This document shows, piece by piece, positions 43,995 through 52,966 of a stretch of 64,000 nucleotides of DNA. A program made the translations under genes and the position numbers. Below the pieces are notes generated by a model. It made no database searches. It was given only the letters and a program-made list of their open reading frames with translations, and was not told the origin of the DNA. Source of the DNA: JAKPCT01 sp029553165 (GTDB lineage Bacteria; Bacillota; UBA4882; UBA8346). Location: assembly GCA_035359995.1 (NCBI GenBank), contig DAORZT010000005.1:17436-81435 (forward strand), in the 5' to 3' direction. Each line of letters starts with the position of its first letter. The stretch's first letter is position 1.

Positions 43995-45617
43995 TTAATT
44001 TATTTCGAAGATACTCCTGTATTTCCTGGACAGTTGTCTTTGAACGTCATATCTGGCAATTAAATGTTCACTAAAACTCTTCCAGGATTCCGGATCAACA
44101 TATTGAAGAAAGTACCGCTTTAATCTGATTAATAAATCAATGACCACTTGTTTACCAGTTGTTTGACCATCTGCCAGCAGAATCTCGATTAATAAAGTAT
44201 ATAACGGGATTACATCCGAATTCAGATTGGTAAGCAAATACTTGGCAAGCTCTAAGATTAATGCTTGATCTTCCCGAATAACTTCCAGGTTATTTTGGAC
44301 CCACTGATAATCAGACTGGTCCAACTTAATCCTCAACCGTAATTGTTGGTTGTTTTGCCTCAATAAAACTGCATCAACTTTGCGACAATAGTAACGATAT
44401 TCATCCGGATATCTCCCAATCAGTTCCTTTAAACGCAGGTACTCCTCAAAGCCAGGCTGTTCCTCAAAATGACGAAAACTCAACGCTGCTGCCTGCTTAA
44501 ATTCGCCTCGAACCCGGTGAAGCTCAATCAACCGTTCCCGAAAGCCTCTTTTAGCTTGTCCTCTTTGTTGCTTCAACCCTGTTCGGGCAAGTTGGAAAGC
44601 CTGATCATAGTCATGAATACCGATCAAACGATCAATCAACCATAACTGCCCGGCTTCCTCTTTAATTATTTCTTTTTGAAGCCACTCTAATGCTTCATCC
44701 AGATCAGGTTGTCCCTGCAACAACGCAAGTAGCTCAAATAAGGCGATTTGCACCATTAAATCTGGTGCGTTTGACTGAGCATCTTGCAACATTAAGCTCA
44801 ATTGATGCGGATATTTATTAAAATAGCTGACCAAATGCTCTCGGATAACCTCAGAAAAATACCAAAAAGTCGGATTTAAATAGAGCGTAAAGAGCTCTGC
44901 GATAAAATCATTTAGTTCTGCCACTGAATAGTTGGCAATCACTTCTTTAATTAAATTGAGATTAGAAACTATAATCTCTGTCAATAACTGATTGGGCAAA
45001 TCATGATAAGTCAAAAACAGACTTCGAATTAATTCCTGAAGGGCGATTAAAGCTTCAGGATCTCCGGTTTTGAGCTTCGGCTTTAAAATCTCATTGATCT
45101 GATTAATTTTAGCCCAATTTGCTTCAATCTCGTCAGGCTTAAATTGTTGTTCTCTAAAGATCGTCCTGATTAAATTGATAACATCCCGTTTCGAATGTTG
45201 AATCTGTTCTGGTGATTGGACTGAGTCAACCCTAACTAATTCTAAAAAGTTGATCGGATTTTTCGCTACTAGCTTAGTAAAATAGTCTGGCAAATCAGGT
45301 GATTCGACCATCTTAATCAAGTCATGCCGTAAGTCGGTAAACAACTCCGGGTTTACCAGCCAGGCGTAGGCAACTGCTACTAAATGCTTACAAAAATCAG
45401 GGTAAGGACAACTACAATTCCAATGTAAGCGTTCCTCTTTAAATTGGAGCGAAGCATGGTAAAAACCACCCGAACCAAGTACTTTTCCGGCAATCAGTTC
45501 CTCTAAAACACAAGCTGTGACCAGAAAACCTTCTTCATAAAGTGCAACTCCCCGCTCAAAGATTTCTGAAGCAGCAAGCAGTTGCAGCTCAGCCAGGGAA
45601 AAATCTTTTAACTTCAT
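43995..45617 (-). CDS. SWIM zinc-finger protein
   Basis: 540 residues. The SWIM motif CxCxnCxH is at about residues 58-70: NCSCPYPDFCKHLVAVAYAWL. The long C-terminal part is helical, of HEAT/TPR-like character, with EEYLRLKELIGRYPDEYRYYCRK near 400. SWIM fingers bind DNA or protein and occur next to SNF2 helicases; no such helicase is nearby. The 180-base upstream gap carries the DnaA-box array, which suggests possible DnaA control. Confidence 0.82.
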   Translation of the reverse strand: MKLKDFSLAELQLLAASEIFERGVALYEEGFLVTACVLEELIAGKVLGSGGFYHASLQFKEERLHWNCSCPYPDFCKHLVAVAYAWLVNPELFTDLRHDLIKMVESPDLPDYFTKLVAKNPINFLELVRVDSVQSPEQIQHSKRDVINLIRTIFREQQFKPDEIEANWAKINQINEILKPKLKTGDPEALIALQELIRSLFLTYHDLPNQLLTEIIVSNLNLIKEVIANYSVAELNDFIAELFTLYLNPTFWYFSEVIREHLVSYFNKYPHQLSLMLQDAQSNAPDLMVQIALFELLALLQGQPDLDEALEWLQKEIIKEEAGQLWLIDRLIGIHDYDQAFQLARTGLKQQRGQAKRGFRERLIELHRVRGEFKQAAALSFRHFEEQPGFEEYLRLKELIGRYPDEYRYYCRKVDAVLLRQNNQQLRLRIKLDQSDYQWVQNNLEVIREDQALILELAKYLLTNLNSDVIPLYTLLIEILLADGQTTGKQVVIDLLIRLKRYFLQYVDPESWKSFSEHLIARYDVQRQLSRKYRSIFEIN

Positions 45618-45638
45618 TCAAACCCACCAACCACCTGG

Positions 45639-45795
45639 TTCTCCACAATATCAACAAGTTATCCACAATTTAAGGCCCCATTTTATCAAAATTCGCAAAG
45701 TTTTGCACAATATCAACAAATTATCCACAAAAATTGCTGTATATAACTCGGCCTATGATATCAATCTTCGTTGCCATTATTCAAAGTTATCCACA
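45639..45795. promoter_or_regulatory. DnaA-box array in the tsaD/SWIM-gene gap
   Basis: Three perfect TTATCCACA boxes lie at 45659-45667, 45721-45729 and 45787-45795. One-mismatch versions TTCTCCACA (45639-45647) and TTTTGCACA (45701-45709) each lie exactly 20 bases before a perfect box. Around the first two pairs there is a 25-base direct repeat with one difference (45644-45668 and 45706-45730), sharing CACAATATCAACAA then TTATCCACAA. All point the same way. This should bind DnaA. The gap also forms the upstream region of the SWIM gene. Confidence 0.8.
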
Positions 45796-45796
45796 A

Positions 45797-46804
45797 TCAT
45801 AGTTGCAAATTTGGATTAGCAGTCAGGTCATAACCCGTCGCTCCGTCTTTTTGATAGCGAAAATAGCCCGCTGCCGCAATCATTGCCGCATTATCGGTGC
45901 AAAGTCGAATGTCGGGATAATAAAAAGCAATCCCCAATTCATCACATCTCATTCTACATTGTTCCCGCAGATAAGAATTGGCCGCCACTCCTCCGGAGAG
46001 TAAAATTGCGTTTACTCGGTATTCCTTAGCAGCCCGGAACAGTTTATCAATTAACTGGCCAACCAGATTGATCTGAAATCCGGCAGCAATTTCAGGCACG
46101 TTCAATTCCTGATTCAACTGCCGTTGCCGATGTACATAGTTAATCACTGCCGTCTTCAAGCCACTGAAAGAGAAGTTATATGAATCAGCCAAACTCCTCG
46201 CTTGGGGAAACTCAATGCCGGTAGTGATCCCACGCGCAATTTTATCAATCGGGGGACCTCCAGGGTAACCAAGTTCCAAAATTCGGGCTACCTTGTCATA
46301 AGCCTCACCGGCAGCATCATCCAGGGTCCGTCCTAACAACTGATAGCTACCCCATTCGTTAATGTACAGCAAATCAGTGTGTCCTCCGGAGACAGTCAGA
46401 CAAAGCAGCGGCGGTTTAATCGCGTCACGTTCGAGAATATTGGCATAAATATGGCCTTCAATATGATTAACGCCAATAAAAGGAACCTTCAGACCAATGG
46501 ACAAGGCTTTCGCAAATGATAAACCGACTAATAAGCTGCCAATCAAACCCGGTCCATAGGTTGCCGCCACCAAGTTGATCTGCTCCGGAGCAATCGCTGC
46601 TTCTTCGAGCGCTAACTTGTAGATCGGCAGCAGATTTTCCAAGTGGCACCGGGCAGCAATCTCGGGTACTACTCCGCCATATAACGCGTGAATATCAAGT
46701 TGTGAAGAGATAATGTTACTCAAAATTTTAGTACCATTGAGGACCACTGCTACGGAAGTATCATCGCAAGAAGATTCCACACCTAATGTAATAAAATCAG
46801 CCAT
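45797..46804 (-). CDS. tsaD: tRNA N6-adenosine threonylcarbamoyltransferase
   Basis: 335 residues from ATG 46804; the open extension to 46888 overlaps the upstream gene antiparallel to family homology. Motifs: LGVESSCDDTSVAVV (about 6-20), the metal-binding histidines of NHIEGHIYA (about 105-113), ATYGPGLIGSLLVGLSFAK, GGHTDLL, and GGVAANSYLRE near 265. It transfers threonylcarbamoyl to A37 of tRNA with TsaB and TsaE. The start overlaps the stop of the flavin reductase by 8 bases. Confidence 0.97.
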   Translation of the reverse strand: MADFITLGVESSCDDTSVAVVLNGTKILSNIISSQLDIHALYGGVVPEIAARCHLENLLPIYKLALEEAAIAPEQINLVAATYGPGLIGSLLVGLSFAKALSIGLKVPFIGVNHIEGHIYANILERDAIKPPLLCLTVSGGHTDLLYINEWGSYQLLGRTLDDAAGEAYDKVARILELGYPGGPPIDKIARGITTGIEFPQARSLADSYNFSFSGLKTAVINYVHRQRQLNQELNVPEIAAGFQINLVGQLIDKLFRAAKEYRVNAILLSGGVAANSYLREQCRMRCDELGIAFYYPDIRLCTDNAAMIAAAGYFRYQKDGATGYDLTANPNLQL

Positions 46805-47438
46805 TGGTTCCCTTCCACAGTTCATCTTTCCGGGCACGGTACTCTTGATAGGAGAGGATTGGGGTTGTTGTTTTAATCGCTCCGGCAATCACCTCTGCCA
46901 AAAACACCAGATGCGTTCCGGCGTCCATGGTTCGGGCGGGATTGACTTTACATTCCAGATAACCCGGAGATTCCTTGAGAAGTGGCGCTCCCGTCTGACC
47001 TTTATCCCAGACAATATCTTTAAACTTATCAATTTCCCGCCCGGTTTTAAAACCAAAGCGTTTTACCAGTTCCATTTGGCCGGCCCCGATAAAGTTTACC
47101 GCAAAGACATTGCTTTCTTTGATATATTCCGTTGTCAAATGCCGCTTATCCATTCCCAGAATCACTTGGAACGGGGCATCAGTAATCTGAAATAAGGTAT
47201 TATTGATCATTCCGTTAACTTTGTCTCCGGAAATCGAACTTACCACAAAGATACCGCATGGTACTTTAAATAAGACATCCTGTAACTGACGGTCGGTCTT
47301 AAACTCACCCGACTGCTCCGCTGCAGGTTCAACGACTTCTTCAAAAAATTCCGGACCGGCGCCGCAAACCGGACAGACATCAATCGGTTCGTCTCCGACA
47401 TGGATATAACCACAGATTGTACAACGCCATTTTTTCAT
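46797..47438 (-). CDS. Rubredoxin-flavin reductase fusion
   Basis: 213 residues. The N-terminal rubredoxin-like domain (1-40) has iron ligands C6-x2-C9 and C22-x2-C25 in WRCTICGYI and CPVCGAG, with the short spacing found in rubrerythrin tails. An FMN-binding flavin reductase domain follows (about 52-208): VPCGIFVVSSISGDKVNGMINNTLFQIT, VILGMDKRHLTTEYIKES, VNFIG and GYLECKV. Moorella high-molecular-weight rubredoxin joins the same two domains in the opposite order. It likely passes electrons from NAD(P)H to an oxygen- or NO-detoxifying flavoprotein, typical of anaerobes. Ends overlapping tsaD. Confidence 0.88.
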   Translation of the reverse strand: MKKWRCTICGYIHVGDEPIDVCPVCGAGPEFFEEVVEPAAEQSGEFKTDRQLQDVLFKVPCGIFVVSSISGDKVNGMINNTLFQITDAPFQVILGMDKRHLTTEYIKESNVFAVNFIGAGQMELVKRFGFKTGREIDKFKDIVWDKGQTGAPLLKESPGYLECKVNPARTMDAGTHLVFLAEVIAGAIKTTTPILSYQEYRARKDELWKGTNG

Positions 47439-47465
47439 TTAGCTCACCTACCATGTTTATAATTT

Positions 47466-48356
47466 TCAACTCGAAATCCACCAGGGTTTTTCCGGCAATA
47501 AATCTTTAAACTGATTGATCAGCTGCAATTGATACTCCCCTTCAAATTGCCCATTTAAAAACCGCTCAATTCCTTCTTCATAAAATTGCTTCCAGGATTC
47601 ATCCTCACGCCCCGGCAAGATTGGATAAAAAAGCACCCCGTTCGCTTCTGCCGCCTGCAAATCTCCCAAGGCGTCACCGACCATCAAGATCCGGTTGTGC
47701 GGATATTTTCCCCCGGCCGTTAACCGCAGATGATCGCTTTTGTTACCATACTCCTGATCGGCAAAGAGCGCAACATATTTTGCAAGATCATGCTCGCTCC
47801 ACTCCCGCTTAAGTGCTTCGATCGGAGTCTGTGAGGTACAGATCATGTCCACATGTGGTGCCAACCGGGCTAAGCTTTCCTTCACATAACTGAATGTAGG
47901 TATATCATGGACAATCTCTTCCACAGTTTTATTGATCGCCAAACTCCATTCCAGTGTGGTTTTTAGGACTGGATCACCCGTTTTTTGACACTCTTCCGCT
48001 AAAGTGGCATTGCCCAATGGAACTCCCGAATTGATCCATTCCCGCAACGGAGTAAGGTCAGGAAGCTTAAAACCACGGTTTTTAACTTCAGCCCGTTCCT
48101 GTAATAGCTCCAAAGTCTTTAATAGAGCAGGAAACCGATTTGAACCACGCCATTTGGAGTATAGGTTTACAAACTCAGCAACTTCACGGGCATATTTCGA
48201 GACGGGTTGTAAGTTCCAGTACTTAACGTTATTCGGACAAAAACACTCTTTTTGCTTGATCTCCATCGTATCAAAAACAGTCCCGTCCGAATCAAATCCG
48301 ACAAAAAAAGAATGCTGCGGCTGAAAATCAGCTAACTTCTGTAAATTATGATTCAT
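47466..48356 (-). CDS. HAD-superfamily hydrolase
   Basis: 296 residues from ATG 48356 (AGGAG 6 bases upstream; a GTG one codon earlier is possible). Motif I is FVGFDSDGTVFDT (about 19-31), motif II MICTSQTP with its threonine/serine near 180, and motif III/IV in HNRILMVGDALGDLQAAEANGVLFYPI. A large helical cap lies between motifs I and II. A phosphatase is expected; substrate unknown. Downstream genes are the rubredoxin-flavin reductase and tsaD. Confidence 0.88.
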   Translation of the reverse strand: MNHNLQKLADFQPQHSFFVGFDSDGTVFDTMEIKQKECFCPNNVKYWNLQPVSKYAREVAEFVNLYSKWRGSNRFPALLKTLELLQERAEVKNRGFKLPDLTPLREWINSGVPLGNATLAEECQKTGDPVLKTTLEWSLAINKTVEEIVHDIPTFSYVKESLARLAPHVDMICTSQTPIEALKREWSEHDLAKYVALFADQEYGNKSDHLRLTAGGKYPHNRILMVGDALGDLQAAEANGVLFYPILPGREDESWKQFYEEGIERFLNGQFEGEYQLQLINQFKDLLPEKPWWISS

Positions 48357-48381
48357 CACTCGCTCCTACTTCCAGATCCGT

Positions 48382-49314
48382 TTAGTAACCAAACCAGTTA
48401 TTAAAGTCTTCAGGTAATGGTTTTTCTTTTAAACTTTTAAAATAGTGCGTAATTTCGTCTTGAAACTCGTTATAAGTATACCCAAATGCTGCTTTGAACG
48501 TATCCTTTTCTTTACCTGTTCTTCCGGCAAAATAGGTGGCAACGGCTTCCTCCCCAAATTTGTCGAGCAGATAGTTAGTATAGAAGATCATCCAAATTTT
48601 AAAATCACGCCAGCCATAAAATTCACCGAACTTGTTATATTCATCAAATGTTTGATATTTGGTCAGATCCGGTATCAATTCCGTCGTCTTTAAGAGATGC
48701 TGGACAACAGCTATACATTGTTCTTCACGCTCTTTATTCCATTCCCCAACGAACTTGGCAGCCGTTAAATAAGCATACCCTTCCTTGAGACAGCGTAACG
48801 GTTCATTGGCCCGCTCCCTGCCATTTGTTTTATAATACAGATCATTTTGAAAAATATGAATTATCTCATGGCAGATTACTTCTTTAATGAGGTTGGGAAC
48901 ATGACGAAAAAACCGGTTATAATTCTCTTTACTGATTAGAATCAGATAACCGTTGGCCAACCCACTGGCATTCCTTGAAGTATATTCGGCATCCTTGGGA
49001 GTAAATCCTAGAACATTTTCTAACCCTTTTTTAAAATCTTTTCCGCCTTTATAAAGATAGACCTTTACCGGTTCCTCCAAAACGGTCCCCCAGCGTTCTT
49101 CCATAAAAGCGATCGACTCATCTAAGGCTTTGATAATCAGCTGGTCCGACTTACTTTTCGTTAAACCGGTTACAATTTCGTAAGAAAAATTCTGAGTCAC
49201 TTCAGCTTTCTGCCCGGCAACACCCGGTGCATAACCGATTGCAACTACCAAGACCAAGGTTACGATCAACATTAACAAACTGCGTTTTCGAAACGCTTCC
49301 TTTTGAAATAACAA
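48382..49314 (-). CDS. Secreted gluzincin-like metallopeptidase (peptidase MA-like)
   Basis: 310 residues from a TTG with AAGGAGTG upstream. Signal peptide at about 1-34 (basic start, hydrophobic run, ending GVAGQ). The zinc motif HEIIH lies in EVICHEIIHIFQNDLYYKT (about 149-167), and a downstream glutamate in LKEGYAYLTA could be the third ligand. YLYKGGKDFKKGLENVLG and SGLANGYLILI are shared with peptidase_MA-like proteins. Target unknown. Confidence 0.8.
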   Translation of the reverse strand: MLFQKEAFRKRSLLMLIVTLVLVVAIGYAPGVAGQKAEVTQNFSYEIVTGLTKSKSDQLIIKALDESIAFMEERWGTVLEEPVKVYLYKGGKDFKKGLENVLGFTPKDAEYTSRNASGLANGYLILISKENYNRFFRHVPNLIKEVICHEIIHIFQNDLYYKTNGRERANEPLRCLKEGYAYLTAAKFVGEWNKEREEQCIAVVQHLLKTTELIPDLTKYQTFDEYNKFGEFYGWRDFKIWMIFYTNYLLDKFGEEAVATYFAGRTGKEKDTFKAAFGYTYNEFQDEITHYFKSLKEKPLPEDFNNWFGY

Positions 49315-49382
49315 TTCTCAAAACACTCCTTAACACCTGTCTTATGTCAATAACTTCTCTATCTTGCCGGATTTAATTATTA

Positions 49383-49410
49383 TTAAAGCTCTTCATTGGA
49401 AGAGCTTTAA
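49383..49410 (-). terminator. Terminator after the paaK-ACT operon
   Basis: Perfect ten-pair stem AAAGCTCTTC/GAAGAGCTTT with an ATTG loop; the tail on the minus strand is AT-rich with short T runs. Confidence 0.75.
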
Positions 49411-49414
49411 TCCG

Positions 49415-49846
49415 TTAAAAGGTGTAAATATCTTTACCACTTAGTAAGGTTACCTCATTATCCTGGAGCAGTTTGATTGCGCGATCGATATCCTCGACTC
49501 TAAAGACCACTACGGCATCTTCACCTGACTTACCGACGAAGGCATACATATACTCGATATTGATTTTATTATCATCTAATTTTTGGAGAATCGCCGCCAA
49601 CCCTCCCGGTTTATCATTGACCTGGACCGCAATGATTTCGGTCTCACTTACGGTAAAATTATGCTCTTTTAATACCTGCCAGGCTTTATCAGGATCGTTG
49701 ACGATCAATCGTAGGATTCCAAAGTCAGTAGTATCAGCGATTGACAATGCCCGAATATTGATGTTGTTTTCTCCCAAAACTTTGGTTACGGTTGCCAAGC
49801 GCCCTGATTTATTCTCTAAAAAGACAGAAATCTGTTTTACTTTCAT
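49415..49846 (-). CDS. Tandem ACT-domain protein
   Basis: 143 residues made of two ACT domains: [37 protein letters not shown] (about 2-38) and [32 protein letters not shown] (about 74-105). ACT pairs bind amino acids. This gene accompanies paaK in many anaerobes, and both share the T-box leader, so it probably senses an aromatic amino acid. GGAGG precedes the ATG. Confidence 0.92.
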   Translation of the reverse strand: MKVKQISVFLENKSGRLATVTKVLGENNINIRALSIADTTDFGILRLIVNDPDKAWQVLKEHNFTVSETEIIAVQVNDKPGGLAAILQKLDDNKINIEYMYAFVGKSGEDAVVVFRVEDIDRAIKLLQDNEVTLLSGKDIYTF

Positions 49847-49952
49847 GTCTTTCCTCCCTATGCCATTAATTATTCCCTATTATTTATTTTCGTTGACACT
49901 AAAATTATTCCTGCATTTTCCGTCTGACAATTTATGATTTGACTTAAAAGTA

Positions 49953-51260
49953 TTACTCTTGACGGTAAACATCGCGCCGGTCGATAACCCGTTTGGCTTT
50001 ACCTTCGCTGCGGGCGATCGTTTTCGGTTCGACCAGTTTTACCCGGGCCGAGACACCTAATACACTTAAAATCTCCCGTCTAATCTTAGCTTCAAGCTCT
50101 TCCAATCTCCGGACTTCATCGGAGAAGAGCCGTTCAGAAACTTCCACCCAGATCTCAAGATCATCAAGATTGCCTTCACGGTCAACAATCAATTGATAAT
50201 GAGGTTCAGTTTCACCGATCTCCAGTAATACACTTTCAATCTGTGACGGGAAGACATTAACACCACGAATTATTAACATATCATCGGTACGCCCCATAAC
50301 CCGGTGCATCCGCACATGAGTCCTGCCACAGGCACACTTCTCATGGTTTAAGATACTGATATCACGGGTGCGGTAGCGGATCAACGGCAATGCTTCCTTG
50401 GTAATACAGGTAAATACCAGTTCGCCCTTTGAACCGTCGGGTAAGACTTCACCGGTTTCCGGATCAATAACTTCCACTATAAAATGGTCTTCCCAAACAT
50501 GTAAGCCATCTTGTTCAAGACATTCACTGGAAACCCCGGGGCCAATAATTTCGCTAAGACCGTAGATATCGATTGCTTTGATATTCCACATTTCTTCAAT
50601 ATCGCGACGCATGTTGTTGGACCATGGCTCAGCCCCAAAGAAACCGACTTTAACCGGCAAATCTTTAATGTTTACTCCGTTTTCAGCTGCTTCTTCAGCC
50701 ATGTAGAGCGTATAGGAAGGGGTACAGGCAAGGGCGGTTGTTCCAAAATCTTTCATGATTTGAAGCTGGCGTTTGGTATTTCCGCCCGAGATCGGTACTA
50801 CAATCGCCCCAACCCGCTCGGCGCCATAGTGAACGCCCAAACCTCCGGTGAATAAACCATAGCCGTAAGCAATCTGCACAATATCCTTTTTGGTAACTTC
50901 ACCGCAACCTAAAGTACGGGCCATAACTTCAGCCCAGGTATTGATGTCATTTTTGGTATAACCAACTACCGTCATCTTTCCTGTTGTGCCTGAAGACGCA
51001 TGGACCCGGACAATCTCCTCCTGTGGTGCTGCAAATAAGTTGAAAGGGTAGTTGTCACGTAAATCTTGCTTGGTGGTGAATGGCAGCTTGGTAATGTCTG
51101 CCACGCTTTTAATATCCTCAGGCTTGATCCCGGCTTCGTCAAACTTCTGACGGTAAAATGGGACATTTTGATATACTCTTGCAACGGTTTTCTGCAATCG
51201 CTCAGTCTGAATTTTGGCTAAATCTGAACGGGACATCGTTTCAACTTCTGGATTCCACAC
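49953..51260 (-). CDS. paaK: Phenylacetate-CoA ligase family enzyme
   Basis: 435 residues from GTG 51260 with GAGGAGG 8 bases upstream; the extension to 51344 lies in the T-box leader. Motifs: [13 protein letters not shown] at the start, adenylation P-loop [16 protein letters not shown] (about 87-102), [14 protein letters not shown] (about 234-247), [10 protein letters not shown] and [20 protein letters not shown] (about 325-344). It activates an aryl acid to its CoA thioester with ATP. With the ACT gene it probably acts in reversible aromatic amino acid metabolism via aryl-acetates. Confidence 0.95.
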   Translation of the reverse strand: MWNPEVETMSRSDLAKIQTERLQKTVARVYQNVPFYRQKFDEAGIKPEDIKSVADITKLPFTTKQDLRDNYPFNLFAAPQEEIVRVHASSGTTGKMTVVGYTKNDINTWAEVMARTLGCGEVTKKDIVQIAYGYGLFTGGLGVHYGAERVGAIVVPISGGNTKRQLQIMKDFGTTALACTPSYTLYMAEEAAENGVNIKDLPVKVGFFGAEPWSNNMRRDIEEMWNIKAIDIYGLSEIIGPGVSSECLEQDGLHVWEDHFIVEVIDPETGEVLPDGSKGELVFTCITKEALPLIRYRTRDISILNHEKCACGRTHVRMHRVMGRTDDMLIIRGVNVFPSQIESVLLEIGETEPHYQLIVDREGNLDDLEIWVEVSERLFSDEVRRLEELEAKIRREILSVLGVSARVKLVEPKTIARSEGKAKRVIDRRDVYRQE

Positions 51261-51283
51261 TTTGATAACCTCCTCAATTTTTT

Positions 51284-51620
51284 TCTCAAATAAAAAACCT
51301 TTCAATCTCTCTCGAGACGAAAGGTTTAACTTCCGTGGTACCACTCAAATTAGTCGGTTACCGACTCACTCTTTTCACCGCAGATATTTAAAACCTTAAA
51401 TATCTAGGGCTACTCTCTTTTAACGGTGAGAGACTCCGATCTGACCTACTACCAGTTACATGGGTTCAACAGACAACTCCGAGGCGAACTTCCAAGCAAA
51501 CTCCGTAACCCTCTTCCACCAGTACGCACAACGTGTTCGTCAACATTATGCCAGGGCTCGCTTGATACGAATTTTGAATGTACTTTTCCTCTTCAATGTT
51601 ATTACTACTATTAAATTGAG
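51284..51620 (-). promoter_or_regulatory. T-box leader of the paaK-ACT operon
   Basis: T-box core GAGTGGTACCACGG at 51346-51333 on the minus strand; the following terminator has arms AACCTTTC and GAAAGGTT with a TTTTTT tail (51328-51288). Some 270 bases of leader precede it, including GAAGAGGAAAAGTA of a stem I-like region. An aromatic tRNA specifier is inferred from the genes controlled, not read. Confidence 0.9.
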
Positions 51621-51623
51621 TAA

Positions 51624-51652
51624 ATTATATCATGGACTTCTGCATGGGGCAA
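51624..51652 (-). promoter_or_regulatory. Promoter of the paaK T-box transcript
   Basis: Minus-strand TTGCCC (51652-51647), 17 bases, TATAAT (51629-51624). Confidence 0.75.
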
Positions 51653-51704
51653 GATGGAAATACCAGATCAATTTCTTTTTTCTATTTTCAGTATTAGTGA
51701 AGAA

Positions 51705-52148
51705 CTATAAAGAAAAATAGCTTTCATAATACTTTTGGTATCTCTCTACAATCTCTTCTTTATTAATCGGTTCTTCCAAATTGTATGTTTGAAGAAAACT
51801 CCTCATCTTTGCTAATTCTTCTTTACCCGCTATATAATCTAGTGTTTCTTTTATTCCTGCACCAAAAAGAAATTCAATATCGATCATACAACCCACATCA
51901 AAATTGATCATTTTTGCTTGCCAAATCAACACACTGTCTTCAACATTGCCAATACAGAACAACATTCCGCAAAGAACTCTCAAATATTCACTGCTTCCTT
52001 CAATGTAATTATTAATTTCATATTCCAGAAGTTCTTTAATCTCTTTTCTATTCTCAACAGAAGGTATTAGTCCATACTTTCTGATGACTTCTTCAGCCCT
52101 TTTTTCGTTTTCATCAAAACCTTCATAGAGTTCTTCATCAATATCCAT
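51705..52148 (-). CDS. Hypothetical acidic protein
   Basis: 147 residues, not recognised. Acidic and helical, with ELYEGFDENEKRAEEVIRKYGLIPSVENRKEI at the start, a middle hydrophobic stretch (YLRVLCGMLFCIGNVEDSVLIWQAKMINFDVGCMIDIEFLFG) and a helical acidic C-terminus. No signal peptide or membrane segment. The small acidic helical character resembles toxin-immunity proteins, but nothing specific supports that. GGAG is 11 bases before the ATG. It is AT-richer than the flanking genes and sits alone between the T-box promoter and ttcA. Confidence 0.65.
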   Translation of the reverse strand: MDIDEELYEGFDENEKRAEEVIRKYGLIPSVENRKEIKELLEYEINNYIEGSSEYLRVLCGMLFCIGNVEDSVLIWQAKMINFDVGCMIDIEFLFGAGIKETLDYIAGKEELAKMRSFLQTYNLEEPINKEEIVERYQKYYESYFSL

Positions 52149-52198
52149 TTTTTATTTTACTCCATTTAACTCCTCAACGTTTTTAGCAGCAAAAATAA

Positions 52199-52966
52199 TT
52201 AACTTTTTGATCCCTTATCATAAATTTCTGCCGGCCAAAGTTCCTGGGGTCGACCTTCACGGATGACTGATGCCAGGTTATTAAAGATCCGTTGATCATG
52301 CCGTGTTAAATCAGCGATCAGTGCTTTGACCTCAGCCCGTTTGGTAAACCCATCCTGCGGACAGGGGCTGTGAATTGGAATGATCTCTTGTTGTCTAACA
52401 AACTCCCTGATCTCCGCCTCGCGAAAATAGACCAGGGGACGGATCACCGTAAGACCGGTCCGGTCCAACTCTGTCCGTGGTAAAAAGGTCTTAATCTGAC
52501 CAGAAAAGATGATACTGATCAAAAAGGTCTCGACGGCATCATCGTGGTGATGGGCTAACGCGACCACATTGTAACCGTTTTCTTTCGCAAAACGATTCAT
52601 CGCTCCTCGGCGTAAAAATGAGCAAGTTGCGCAGGAACCATCAGAGCTCTCCTCGCCAAATGCATATTTAGCGATCTCCGTCTCCATAATGTGACTCATT
52701 ACACCAAGCCAACTGCAGTAGTCTTGAACTGCTTTTCTATCAAGTTTGGTCTCAAACCCCAAATCAATCGTTAGCGCACCCAGTTCAAAAGGTATGACTT
52801 GGTGCCGTTGTAAAATGGATAAAGCGTACAATAGAAAAGAGCTGTCTTTACCGCCAGAGAAACCAACCAACACACGATCTCCCGGCCGAATCAGGTCAAA
52901 CTCCCGAATTGCTTTTAGTAACTTTTGAGTGAAAGTCCGTGGCAGACTTAAACGCTTAGTATTCAT
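52199..52966 (-). CDS. ttcA: TtcA-like tRNA 2-thiolation enzyme
   Basis: 255 residues. PP-loop VLVGFSGGKDSSFLLYAL (about 33-50), CATC (about 116-119) with SFLRRGAMNRFAKENGYNVVALAHHHDDAVETFL, and IHSPCPQDG with a third cysteine. The two cysteines of CxxC plus the later one ligate the iron-sulfur cluster used in 2-thiocytidine formation in tRNA. It begins directly after the stop of ktrA with no gap, so it is cotranscribed with potassium genes. Confidence 0.9.
   Translation of the reverse strand: MNTKRLSLPRTFTQKLLKAIREFDLIRPGDRVLVGFSGGKDSSFLLYALSILQRHQVIPFELGALTIDLGFETKLDRKAVQDYCSWLGVMSHIMETEIAKYAFGEESSDGSCATCSFLRRGAMNRFAKENGYNVVALAHHHDDAVETFLISIIFSGQIKTFLPRTELDRTGLTVIRPLVYFREAEIREFVRQQEIIPIHSPCPQDGFTKRAEVKALIADLTRHDQRIFNNLASVIREGRPQELWPAEIYDKGSKS

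Noticed and set aside
45639..45795. Chromosomal origin of replication
   Set aside because: No dnaA, dnaN, recF, gyrB, rpmH or gidB genes and no obvious AT-rich unwinding element beside the boxes; a secondary DnaA-binding site is more likely.
51261..51344. Upstream extension of the paaK frame
   Set aside because: It covers the T-box terminator; the GTG at 51260 has a strong ribosome site and matches the family N-terminus.
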